DNA from: an uncultured Prevotellaceae bacterium
Lineage (GTDB): Bacteria; Bacteroidota; Bacteroidia; Bacteroidales; Bacteroidaceae
Reading direction: 5' to 3'
Assembly (NCBI GenBank): GCA_900315745.1
Contig: ONAG01000025.1
Span: 1-43,223 of the forward strand
DNA: 43,223 bases
The notes under the pieces were generated by a model. That model worked only from the letters and a program-made list of their open reading frames with translations, searched no databases and was not told the origin of the DNA. Of this stretch, positions 1-7,508 are shown in pieces; positions within the stretch are counted from its first letter, which is position 1; each line of letters opens with the position of its first letter. The position numbers and the translations under genes were made by a program.

Positions 1-115
1 TCGGACAGTTTTCCTTGGCGTGTTTATGCACAGCCTTCCACTGTGCTTGTGTGTCAAGGTGTCCGCCATAGTCCGAGCAGAGGTGTATGTCGGAAAGTTG
101 GACGATATGCTTCAT
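1..115 (-). CDS. Metallophosphoesterase, N-terminal part (runs off window)
   Basis: Only the first 38 residues lie in the window. They begin MKHIVQLSDIHLCSDYGG, whose D-x-H (SDIH) is the first metal-binding motif of calcineurin-like phosphoesterases. The later motifs (GD, GNH, GH) would be off the left edge. The ATG (115-113) overlaps the stop of the upstream cysteine-hydrolase remnant as ATGA, which suggests translational coupling. Substrate cannot be inferred. Family assignment rests on one motif at the correct N-terminal position, so it is good but not certain. Confidence 0.72.
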   Translation of the reverse strand, partial: MKHIVQLSDIHLCSDYGGHLDTQAQWKAVHKHAKENCP

Positions 116-414
116 TTACTTATCCTGTAGATAGTCGGCACGACCTTGCCGAGCATGCTGTTGACGATGACGTACGCGGCATCACGGGTCTTCGTGTTCT
201 TGTCCTCGAAAGAGGCCGCGCAAGCACCGTCCACCATTTCCATTTCGGCCATCGGGAACCATGCGCGGAGAATGACAAATGCACTCAAGTTGCAGATGTC
301 TGTGCAAGTACCGATGATGCGAATACGGATCTTCTTGAAAGCGAACATCTTCGCAATCTGTTCCTGTGTGGCGTTCTCGATACCGAAGAGAGCCTTCGGC
401 CAGTTGATGAAGCT
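112..414 (-). pseudogene. 5'-truncated isochorismatase/nicotinamidase-like cysteine hydrolase
   Basis: The open frame reads about 100 residues from just after an in-frame TGA (417-415) to a TGA at 114-112. It contains IGTCTDIC, the nicotinamidase/isochorismatase nucleophile motif, followed by a helix and VDGACAASF, as in the C-terminal half of that family. An INWPKALFG stretch near the start may correspond to the segment with the catalytic lysine. Family members are usually about 170-200 residues. The N-terminal half with the catalytic Asp is absent, and the DNA just upstream is AT-rich and already holds the promoter of the divergent divIC operon. The first ATG (348) would give only 78 residues. 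The 3' end still overlaps the downstream phosphoesterase start, so it may be kept for coupling. A functional small protein is possible but less likely. Confidence 0.6.
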
Positions 415-449
415 TCAACTAATTAATAATGAAAAAAAGCCAAGTTTAT

Positions 450-480
450 TTTGCTATAAATTTGATTTGCCTTATCTTTG
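450..480 (+). promoter_or_regulatory. Bacteroidetes-type promoter for the divIC operon
   Basis: TTTG (450-453), 19 bp, then TATCTTTG (473-480): an exact match to the Bacteroidetes primary-sigma consensus TTTG-N19-21-TAnnTTTG. Transcription would start near 487, leaving a leader of about 125 nt before the ATG at 612. Confidence 0.75.
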
Positions 481-611
481 CAGAATTCAAAAATATGGGC
501 ATGCCATTGGCTTCATGGAACAGCCTTTGTGATAGGTGAAATATGAAAGAGAAAATGCTGCTAATGGCCGATATGGAAAGATTGGTTGATTGACAAATTA
601 AGGAAATGTAG

Positions 612-944
612 ATGAAATTACAGAAAAAGACTTTAAAGCTTCTCACCAGGTTCAAGTACATCATTGTGGTGGTGGTAGGTACGCTGCTCATCACTGTGAT
701 TGGTGAAAACAGCATGTTGCAGCGTTTCAAGTATTCACGGCAGATAGCAAATCTGGAAGACGAAATAGAGAAGCAAGACATGAAGTATGTGCAAGACTCC
801 TTGAGACTTGTGGAGTTGGAGCGCAACCCGGAGGAAATACGCAAAATAGCAAGGGAGAGGTATTTCATGAAGGCCAGCGATGAAGACATCTTTGTGTTGA
901 GCGATGAAATAGAGGAGGACAACGAGTATGAGACAACTAAATAA
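612..944 (+). CDS. FtsB/DivIC-family septum formation initiator
   Basis: This 110-residue protein has a short basic N-terminus, one membrane segment (about residues 15-33), then a coiled-coil stretch (about 40-72, KYSRQIANLEDEIEKQ onward) and the region ERNPEEIRKIARERYFMK, typical of the FtsB/DivIC family. These bitopic proteins link FtsL and FtsQ/DivIB and activate septal peptidoglycan synthesis in the divisome. It is first in a transcriptional unit behind a consensus promoter. Its 3' end overlaps the next gene by 17 nt, so the two are probably co-translated. The acidic tail (EIEEDNEYE) is a lineage detail. The family is clear, but FtsB and DivIC cannot be told apart from sequence alone. Confidence 0.9.
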   Translation: MKLQKKTLKLLTRFKYIIVVVVGTLLITVIGENSMLQRFKYSRQIANLEDEIEKQDMKYVQDSLRLVELERNPEEIRKIARERYFMKASDEDIFVLSDEIEEDNEYETTK

Positions 945-1329
945 ATTGGAGACTTGGGTGTTCTTGGGCGGCGGCATCCTCATGGCAATTGGAGTGGGGT
1001 GCTGCGTGTTCTTGTGGCATCCTCGTGTATTCTCATGGGTATATCTGATAGGTGCCTTGATGTTCGTTGCCATGCAGGCGAGGCAGAGGTATGATGGCAG
1101 CAATTCCACTATAAAGAGATTGCGCAAAATCATGCTTGCATCAGGAGTGTTTTTCATTGTTGCCGGCCTTGACTTGGTGGAAACAAATTATGGCTTCCTG
1201 GCAAAAAGCATGTCGTATATAAGCTATCTTGCATACATATACAACAAGTGGGTGATGTTCCTTCTTGCAGGTGCCATTTTGCAGCTTTATTCTACCCATA
1301 GAATATCCAACGAATTGCAAAAAGAATGA
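928..1329 (+). CDS. Small four-helix membrane protein of unknown function
   Basis: This 133-residue protein has four predicted hydrophobic segments, at about residues 11-29, 34-50, 68-86 and 104-121, separated by short charged loops (QARQRYDGSNSTIKRLRK) and ending in a basic/acidic tail. No domain was recognised. It starts inside the divIC gene (17-nt overlap), with a purine-rich AGGAGG at 912-917 well placed as a ribosome binding site, so it is expected to be expressed with the division protein. A role in the cell envelope or division is an inference from this coupling only. Confidence 0.8.
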   Translation: MRQLNKLETWVFLGGGILMAIGVGCCVFLWHPRVFSWVYLIGALMFVAMQARQRYDGSNSTIKRLRKIMLASGVFFIVAGLDLVETNYGFLAKSMSYISYLAYIYNKWVMFLLAGAILQLYSTHRISNELQKE

Positions 1330-1377
1330 AAAAAAACATAAAAGATGCCTTGCTAAACTTAAATAGAATGAATTTTT

Positions 1378-1408
1378 TTTCGCACATAGATATGTTGTAG
1401 TATTTTTG
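1378..1408 (+). promoter_or_regulatory. Probable promoter upstream of the DUF4369 lipoprotein gene
   Basis: TTTC (1378-1381), 19 bp, TATTTTTG (1401-1408). The -7 element is exact and the -33 element has one mismatch. Transcription would begin at about 1412-1416, at or just after the first possible ATG (1412). This favours the internal ATG at 1442 as the real start of the lipoprotein. Confidence 0.5.
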
Positions 1409-1411
1409 TAA

Positions 1412-2293
1412 ATGAAAAAATATTCTCGTATTATACCAATGACTAAAACTCTCCATTTCCTCACGCTTCTTTTTGCAGGCGTGGCTTTTTCTTCGTGCTA
1501 CACTTCATACAATATTGAGGGCTCGTCAGACATCTCAGACCTCGACAGCAGAATGATTCGTCTGCGCACAGTCAAAAACGACAAAATGAATGAACTGGAC
1601 TCAACAGAAGTGGTGCATGGCAAATTCTTCTTCTCTGGAAGCACCGACTCGGTAAGGGTGGCTTTCTTGGAAATCAATGAAAACTTCTCGCTCCCTGTTG
1701 TCCTGGAGGAAGGAGACATAAATGTGAGAATCAACAAGCAAAGGGTAGTATGGGGAGGAACAGAACTGAACGACCGCCTTTATCGATTCATGAGTAGCCG
1801 TGACAGCCTTTATGGTAAACTCGACGATTTGGAACATGAATATACATTGGCTTTCATGGATGGGGAGGACATGCAAAATGATGTAATACCAAGACTTTCC
1901 AAAGCAAGACAAGGCATCATGGTTAGCCTCGATTCCTTGTTCACTCTTTCTGTGACAGAGAATTTCGACAACGTCATAGGACCAAGCATCTTCCTTATTG
2001 CCACCCAGATGCAGCAATACCCGCAGATGAGCCCTTGGGTGGTGGAAATAATGAGCAAGGCTTCCGACAAATTCAAGAACAATCCGGATGTGAGAAGGTA
2101 TATCGAGACTGCTGAGAAAATACAGAATCAACAGAACGGACTGGAAACTCCAGCTCCTGTGCCTGAACAAACAGCAGAAACTCCACAACCTCCTACGCCA
2201 AACGACATGGCTGCCCCTGCAGCCAAAAAAGCTAACGATGCTCCAAAAGCCAAGGTGGTGGAGAAGGCTGACACAGCAAAGACCGATGCATAG
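1412..2293 (+). CDS. DUF4369-type lipoprotein
   Basis: The N-terminus is a lipoprotein signal: basic start, hydrophobic core (FLTLLFAGVAF) and lipobox FSSC. The body resembles the DUF4369 domain found in Bacteroidetes lipoproteins, often at the N-terminus of thiol-disulfide oxidoreductases: GSSDISDLDSRMIRLR, then VVHGKFFFSGSTDSVRVAF, then VVLEEGDINVRI. No thioredoxin CxxC motif follows. Instead there is a helical region and a low-complexity tail rich in Pro, Ala and Lys (after about residue 245) that may span the periplasm or contact peptidoglycan. Two starts are possible, 1412 (MKKYSRII) and 1442 (MTKTLHFL). The promoter position favours 1442, while the more basic signal peptide favours 1412. 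The longest form is listed. No enzymatic function can be assigned. Confidence 0.82.
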   Translation: MKKYSRIIPMTKTLHFLTLLFAGVAFSSCYTSYNIEGSSDISDLDSRMIRLRTVKNDKMNELDSTEVVHGKFFFSGSTDSVRVAFLEINENFSLPVVLEEGDINVRINKQRVVWGGTELNDRLYRFMSSRDSLYGKLDDLEHEYTLAFMDGEDMQNDVIPRLSKARQGIMVSLDSLFTLSVTENFDNVIGPSIFLIATQMQQYPQMSPWVVEIMSKASDKFKNNPDVRRYIETAEKIQNQQNGLETPAPVPEQTAETPQPPTPNDMAAPAAKKANDAPKAKVVEKADTAKTDA

Positions 2294-2305
2294 CACACTT
2301 TTGCC

Positions 2306-3652
2306 ATGAAGACACTTGTAGATAATGCTACTATAGTCAATGAGGGGCGCACTTTCAATGGATATCTCATAGTAGAGGATGACAAGATTGTAGAAATTGG
2401 CGAAGTGGCAAAGCCTCCATCGGCTTTCTATGACTTGAATATCGATGCTTCAGGATGTTATGTGTTGCCAGGGGTGATTGACACCCATGTGCATTTCAGA
2501 GAACCAGGATTGACGCATAAGGCTGACATCGAGTCGGAGAGCAGGGCTGCAGCTTATGGAGGCGTGACTTCTTTTTTCGACATGCCCAATACGCTACCCC
2601 AGACCACAACTTTTGAGGCACTCGACGACAAGTTCACAAGAGCTGCAAGAAGCAGTCATGTGAACTATTCTTTCTTTTTTGGAGCTACCAACGACAATGT
2701 TGATGACATAAAACTCCTTGACAAGCATAAGATACCAGGGGTGAAGCTCTTCATGGGGTCGTCAACAGGAAACATGTTGGTGGATGAGGATGAAGCTCTT
2801 AAGAGAATTTTTAAGAATGCTGCCTTGCCCATAGTGGCTCATTGTGAAGATACAGGTATCATAAACGACAACATGGCTTTGGCTGGGAAGAAATGGGGTG
2901 AGGATCCGCCTGTGGATTTGCATCCTTTCGTCAGGTCTGCCAATGCTTGTCTGGCTTCGTCAAAACGCGCTGTCAGCTTGGCAAGGCAATATGGAGCGCG
3001 TCTGCATTTGGCACATGTATCTACTGCTGATGAATTGGCATTGCTCGATAGCACTCACAACGAGACAATTCCCTTAATTACTTTTGAGGCGGTAATCGCA
3101 CATCTTTTGTTTTCTGAAGAGGACTATGCCTCCTTAGGTGGTGAAATAAAATGCAATCCTGCCATAAAGACAAGGAGAGACCGCGACGCATTGAGAATGG
3201 CTCTCTCCGATGGAAAGATATTCACCGTCGCCACAGACCATGCTCCTCATCTTCCAAACGAGAAAAAGGGGGGATGCAGAAAGGCTGCTTCCGGAATGCC
3301 AATGGTGCAGTTCTCTTTGCCTTGCATGCTTCAGTTGGTGGATGAAGGGGTGCTCTCTCTCGAAAAGATGGTGGAGCTGATGTGCCATCATCCCGCCATG
3401 CTGTTTGATGTTGATGGGCGCGGGTTCATAAGGCAAGGTTACAAGGCTGACCTTGTTGTAGTAAGGAAAGATGCTCCATGGACTGTTACCAAAGATATCA
3501 TACAGAGCAAATGTGGGTGGTCGCCGCTTGAAGGAAGACGCTTTGACTGGCGCGTGGAACAGACATTGTGCAATGGAAGGATGGTTTATGACCGTGGTCG
3601 CTTCCATGAGGAGGCAAGAGGTGATGCCATCTCGTTCAGAAGCAACAGATAA
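2306..3652 (+). CDS. pyrC: Dihydroorotase
   Basis: This 448-residue amidohydrolase interconverts N-carbamoyl-L-aspartate and L-dihydroorotate in pyrimidine synthesis. The metal-binding DTHVHFREPG is at about residues 59-68. Further family motifs follow: FFDMPNTLP, GVKLFMGSSTG, IVAHCEDTG and LHLAHVS (metal and substrate histidines), and the catalytic-aspartate motif VATDHAPH near residue 310. The arrangement is that of the long (class I) dihydroorotases. It sits 12 nt after the lipoprotein gene, and its TAA overlaps the ATG of the next gene (TAATG), so it is part of a plus-strand run. Known paralogues such as allantoinase or dihydropyrimidinase are less likely given the HFREPG and MPNT motifs. 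Confidence 0.92.
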   Translation: MKTLVDNATIVNEGRTFNGYLIVEDDKIVEIGEVAKPPSAFYDLNIDASGCYVLPGVIDTHVHFREPGLTHKADIESESRAAAYGGVTSFFDMPNTLPQTTTFEALDDKFTRAARSSHVNYSFFFGATNDNVDDIKLLDKHKIPGVKLFMGSSTGNMLVDEDEALKRIFKNAALPIVAHCEDTGIINDNMALAGKKWGEDPPVDLHPFVRSANACLASSKRAVSLARQYGARLHLAHVSTADELALLDSTHNETIPLITFEAVIAHLLFSEEDYASLGGEIKCNPAIKTRRDRDALRMALSDGKIFTVATDHAPHLPNEKKGGCRKAASGMPMVQFSLPCMLQLVDEGVLSLEKMVELMCHHPAMLFDVDGRGFIRQGYKADLVVVRKDAPWTVTKDIIQSKCGWSPLEGRRFDWRVEQTLCNGRMVYDRGRFHEEARGDAISFRSNR

Positions 3653-4467
3653 TGAGAAAAGTGCTGTCCTATAAGGTGAGGGATGTGGCTCCGTATATCA
3701 ACTGGGCTTACTTTTTCCATGCGTGGCAGATGAATGGCAAACCTCAGGCAGAACGAGAACTGCTGAAAAAGGATGCTGAGGTGATGCTGCGACAGTTTGA
3801 TGAGTCATTTTCCACTCATGCTGTCTTTCGGCTATTCGATGCCAATAGTGATGGCGACAACATTATGGTGGAAGGCGTCAGGATGCCCATGTTGCGGCAG
3901 CAGCGCCCGTCTAAAGGGAGTGGGTGGTGTCTCTGCCTTGCCGATTTCGTCAGACCGGTGTCCATGGGGACTGCCGACAGGATTGGCTTGTTTGCCACTA
4001 CGGTGGATGCACTGATGGAATGCTCGCATGAGGATGACCCTTATCTCAAAATGCTTGCCCAGACATTGGCAGACAGGTTGGCTGAGGCAACGGCGGAAAG
4101 GTTGCACCAACAGGTAAGGACGTCATTTTGGGGATATGCACCTGATGAGGACTTGACCATACCGCAGATGCAAGCTGAGGAGTTCCAAGGCATTCGCCCT
4201 GCTGTAGGTTACCCGTCATTGCCAGATACAAGCGTCAATTTCATCATCGACAAACTGATAGACATGGGCGAGATAGGTATCCGACTTACTGAAAATGGGG
4301 CGATGCGACCACATGCTTCTGTTTCAGGACTGATGATAGCCCACCCCAAGGCTCATTATTTCGATTTGGGAAAGATAGGTGACGACCAACTCGCTGATTA
4401 TGCCAATCGGAGGGGGATGCCATTGGTGATGGCAAGGAAGTTTTTAGCGAGTAACTTAGATAATTAA
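3652..4467 (+). CDS. Stand-alone methionine synthase (MetH) reactivation domain protein
   Basis: These 271 residues match the AdoMet-binding activation domain that normally forms the C-terminus of cobalamin-dependent methionine synthase. SFWGYAPDE and then GIRPAVGYPSLPD (about residues 178-193) correspond to the AdoMet-binding RPAPGYP region. NGAMRPHASVSGLMIAHP and DDQLADYANRRGM match the end of that domain. Its known role is reductive methylation of inactive cob(II)alamin. The catalytic, folate and B12 domains are absent and no metH lies in the window, so it must act in trans on a truncated MetH encoded elsewhere. This is an inference, with a precedent in split MetH of Thermotoga. It starts on the last base of the pyrC stop codon. 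The N-terminal third (about 1-80) is less conserved. Confidence 0.85.
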   Translation: MRKVLSYKVRDVAPYINWAYFFHAWQMNGKPQAERELLKKDAEVMLRQFDESFSTHAVFRLFDANSDGDNIMVEGVRMPMLRQQRPSKGSGWCLCLADFVRPVSMGTADRIGLFATTVDALMECSHEDDPYLKMLAQTLADRLAEATAERLHQQVRTSFWGYAPDEDLTIPQMQAEEFQGIRPAVGYPSLPDTSVNFIIDKLIDMGEIGIRLTENGAMRPHASVSGLMIAHPKAHYFDLGKIGDDQLADYANRRGMPLVMARKFLASNLDN

Positions 4468-4481
4468 TATGGATTGACAAG

Positions 4482-5654
4482 ATGATAGCAAGAGCCTTCA
4501 TAATTGTTGTTCTGTTGATAGTGTTGCCAGATATTAGTATTTATCAGCACTATTTCTATAGAGCGGGAGTGTCCAAAGTTGCGAAAGTGCTTTGGTGGAC
4601 ACAAACCGCCATATTGCTTGTATCCACAATACTTTTGGCATGTGTTCGTGATTTCACACCACATCCCCAGACTTCACTCAATGTATTCCTCTTTATCATC
4701 GGTGCATATTCAATTCCCAAATTCCTGTGGGTGTTGTCCTTCTCTGCAGGCAGATTGTTGAAAAGCCGCCGTGGGTGGAAAAGAAACTGGGGCCTGGCAG
4801 TGGGAGGCGCTTTGGCTTTCATACCCGTTTTGGTGACCATATACGGCTCCACCTATGGATTCAACAAGTTTGAAATAAGGAGGGTGGATTACAACTCTGC
4901 CAGCCTGCCCAAGGGATTCGATGGATATAGGGTCGTGCTCTTCTCTGATGCCCATTTGGGAAACTATGAAAGTGGCAGCAGGTTGCTGAAATCTTTTGTC
5001 GATAGCGTTAATGCCCTGAAACCTGACATCGTATTATTTCTTGGAGACTTGCAGAACACACAACCAGAGGAGATAGAACCGCATTGGGAGGTACTGTCAA
5101 GATTCCAAGCCCCTGATGGGGTCTTCTCCGTTCTTGGCAATCATGACTATTCCAAGTATATGGGTGGATCTCGTGAGGAAAAGCTGGCAGCAGAGAAGAA
5201 AACCAAGGACCTGGAAAGGAAGATGGGATGGAAGTTGCTGCTCAATGAAAACACCATGATATATCATCGGGGCGACAGCATCGCTCTCGCAGGAGTAGAG
5301 GGCAATGAAGAGGCGGACCCGGAGACCCAGGATCATGGATGGGCTTTGTGTGAAAAGGCCGTTCAAGGAATACCGGAGGGAATGTTCACCATAATGATGG
5401 TGCACAACCCTAATCACTGGAGAGAGACTATAATACCAAATACAAATGTGCAACTTTCGCTTAGTGGACACACTCATGGTGGACAAATCGACATCATGGG
5501 ATTAACCACCTCGTCTTTCATATTCACGGAAAACAATGGAATGTATGAAAGTGAAGGCAAATCCATTTTCGTTACAGCTGGTCTTGGGGCTTTGATTCCT
5601 TTGAGGTTTGGAGTCACAGGGGAGGCGGTGCTGCTCACCTTGCACAAAAAGTGA
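4482..5654 (+). CDS. Membrane-anchored calcineurin-like metallophosphoesterase
   Basis: This 390-residue protein has about four hydrophobic segments in residues 1-125, followed by a catalytic domain of the YkoQ/YaeI-like kind. The metal-ligand motifs occur in order: SDAHLG (about 155), LGDLQNT (about 187), GNHDY (about 219), MMVHNP (about 307) and SGHTHGG (about 327). The related E. coli YpbG/YaeI-like enzymes act at the membrane on lipid-linked phosphates. The substrate here is unknown. The gene lies 14 nt after the reactivation-domain gene and 20 nt before plsC, which is compatible with a role in lipid or envelope metabolism. The charged insert after GNHDY (SREEKLAAEKKTKDLERK) is long for the family. 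Confidence 0.88.
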   Translation: MIARAFIIVVLLIVLPDISIYQHYFYRAGVSKVAKVLWWTQTAILLVSTILLACVRDFTPHPQTSLNVFLFIIGAYSIPKFLWVLSFSAGRLLKSRRGWKRNWGLAVGGALAFIPVLVTIYGSTYGFNKFEIRRVDYNSASLPKGFDGYRVVLFSDAHLGNYESGSRLLKSFVDSVNALKPDIVLFLGDLQNTQPEEIEPHWEVLSRFQAPDGVFSVLGNHDYSKYMGGSREEKLAAEKKTKDLERKMGWKLLLNENTMIYHRGDSIALAGVEGNEEADPETQDHGWALCEKAVQGIPEGMFTIMMVHNPNHWRETIIPNTNVQLSLSGHTHGGQIDIMGLTTSSFIFTENNGMYESEGKSIFVTAGLGALIPLRFGVTGEAVLLTLHKK

Positions 5655-5673
5655 AATCTTATTATCCTAAATA

Positions 5674-6432
5674 ATGAAATACATTTACCGTATCTATCAA
5701 TTGTTTGTTGCTGTTCCAATAACTGTGATATATACTATCATCACAGCTTTAATGATAATTGTGGGGTGTGCCATTGGCAATGCTCATTTTTGGGGCTATT
5801 ACCCAGGAAGATGGTGGGCAAAGGTAATCATCAGGGCTTTCCTGCTTCCTGTAAAAGTGACGGGAGGAAGCAATGTGGAGAAAGATAGGTCGTATGTCTT
5901 TGTGGCAAACCACCAAGGGGCTTTCGACATTTTCCTGATCTATGGTTACCTCAACCGCAATTTCAAGTGGATGATGAAATACCAAATCTTGAAAATACCT
6001 TTTGTGGGCGCAGCTTGCAAGGCTTCAAAACAAATATTGGTTGACAAGAGGGGACCAAAAAGAGTGAAGGAAACCTACGACAAGGCACGTGAAACCCTTA
6101 CTGGCGGCATGTCGGTGGTGGTGTTTCCAGAGGGTGCCCGCTCTTTCACAGGGCACATGGCAAGATTCAAGAAGGGGGCGTTCGCTCTCGCTGATGAACT
6201 GCAACTGCCTGTAGTGCCCATCACCATCAATGGCTCCTTTAACGTGATGCCAAGAATGAGAGACTGGCATTTCGTCAACTGGCATCCGTTGGAGCTGGTC
6301 ATCCATCAACCTGTATATCCCATAGGACAAGGAAGTGACAATGTGGCTTCCACAATGACCGATAGCTATAGTGCTGTCATGTCGGCTCTTGACCCGAAAT
6401 ACCAGGGATTCGTTGAAAATCCAGACCAATGA
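5674..6432 (+). CDS. plsC: 1-acyl-sn-glycerol-3-phosphate acyltransferase
   Basis: This 252-residue PlsC-type acyltransferase transfers an acyl chain to lysophosphatidic acid to make phosphatidic acid at the inner membrane. A hydrophobic anchor (about residues 10-35) precedes the catalytic NHQGAFD (NHx4D motif, about residue 77), the substrate-binding FPEGARSFTG (about 151-160) and VVPITING (about 180), all in the usual order. Family length is typical. It ends the plus-strand run, and a new consensus promoter follows about 60 nt downstream. Confidence 0.9.
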   Translation: MKYIYRIYQLFVAVPITVIYTIITALMIIVGCAIGNAHFWGYYPGRWWAKVIIRAFLLPVKVTGGSNVEKDRSYVFVANHQGAFDIFLIYGYLNRNFKWMMKYQILKIPFVGAACKASKQILVDKRGPKRVKETYDKARETLTGGMSVVVFPEGARSFTGHMARFKKGAFALADELQLPVVPITINGSFNVMPRMRDWHFVNWHPLELVIHQPVYPIGQGSDNVASTMTDSYSAVMSALDPKYQGFVENPDQ

Positions 6433-6489
6433 CAACTTGGGAAAGAAAAGGATGCCAACAGAGCCCAACTGACTTTTCGTGAAAAATTA

Positions 6490-6520
6490 TTTGTTGTTTC
6501 CGATATTATTGCTATTTTTG
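6490..6520 (+). promoter_or_regulatory. Bacteroidetes-type promoter for the polyprenol-phosphate glycosyltransferase
   Basis: TTTG (6490-6493), exactly 19 bp, TATTTTTG (6513-6520). Transcription would start near 6527, about 67 nt before the ATG at 6594. The element lies in the 161-bp gap after plsC, so the glycan genes form a separate unit. Confidence 0.75.
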
Positions 6521-6593
6521 CAAGTCATTAAGGTGAATCTTTACCACTATTGAGGCGACATTTGATATCTTGTGTGTTTTAACAATATAAATC

Positions 6594-7343
6594 ATGAAAC
6601 AGTCTGATAGCATTGTTATCATACCCACATACAACGAGAAGGAAAACATTGAGAAAATCATCAAGGCGGTTCTGACCTTGGAGAAGGCATTCGATGTTCT
6701 CGTAATCGATGATGGTAGTCCCGACGGCACTGCCAATATTGTGCACCAGCTGATGGAGGGTGAATGTGCCGACAGGTTGTTCATCATCGAAAGGGAAGGC
6801 AAGCTCGGTCTTGGAACGGCATATATAGCCGGGTTCAAATGGGCTTTGGAAAGACAATATGAGTACATCTTCGAGATGGATGCCGACTTCAGTCACGACC
6901 CGGCAGACTTGCCACGGCTTTATGCAGCATGTCATGATGAAGGATACGACTTGGCAATAGGCTCACGATATGTGAGCGGGGTTAATGTCGTGAACTGGCC
7001 CATGGGTCGAGTGCTCATGAGCTATTTTGCTTCTTTGTATGTTAGAACGGTCACAGGATTCAAGATACACGATACCACGGCGGGTTTCAAGTGCTACAAG
7101 AGAAGAGTGCTGCAGACAATCGAGCTCGACAAGGTGAAATTCAAAGGCTATGGCTTCCAGATCGAGATGAAATTCACAGCTTGGCGCATTGGTTTCCGCA
7201 TCAAGGAAGTTCCTGTGGTGTTCGTCAATCGGCGTGAAGGGGTGAGCAAGATGAGTGGAGGCATCTTTTCCGAGGCTTTCTTCGGTGTGATGAGATTGCG
7301 ATGGGATGGATGGTTCCGAAAATATCCCCCAATGCCGAAATAA
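6594..7343 (+). CDS. Polyprenol monophosphomannose synthase-like GT2 glycosyltransferase
   Basis: This 249-residue GT-A fold enzyme resembles dolichyl/polyprenyl-phosphate mannose synthase (DPM1 type). IIPTYNEKENI (residues 9-19), VIDDGSPDGT (about 37-46), the metal-binding EMDADFSHDP (about 94-103) and GSRYVSG are the hallmark motifs. There are no C-terminal membrane helices, as in the soluble DPM1 subclass. Its expected reaction is GDP-mannose plus polyprenyl phosphate to polyprenyl-phosphate-mannose, a donor for periplasmic glycan or protein glycosylation. The sugar is not proven. It is the first plus-strand gene of the glycan region. Confidence 0.88.
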   Translation: MKQSDSIVIIPTYNEKENIEKIIKAVLTLEKAFDVLVIDDGSPDGTANIVHQLMEGECADRLFIIEREGKLGLGTAYIAGFKWALERQYEYIFEMDADFSHDPADLPRLYAACHDEGYDLAIGSRYVSGVNVVNWPMGRVLMSYFASLYVRTVTGFKIHDTTAGFKCYKRRVLQTIELDKVKFKGYGFQIEMKFTAWRIGFRIKEVPVVFVNRREGVSKMSGGIFSEAFFGVMRLRWDGWFRKYPPMPK

Positions 7344-7508
7344 GCTTTTGCCTCATTGTATTCTCCTTGATGCTTCCAGCAGACAAACGGGCTGTTGGAT
7401 GTCGTTGGCATGAATTGACATGGGCTTTTCATTCCAAACTTTTGGGATAGGGGCGTATGTGTCATCCAATGCCAGCTTATGAAACCAATAAATGTGAATA
7501 CCACTTGT

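Noticed and set aside
495-593. Two very short frames in the divIC leader (14 and 16 codons)
   Set aside because: There is no conserved content, attenuator hairpin or regulatory amino-acid run. They are expected by chance in a 125-nt leader.
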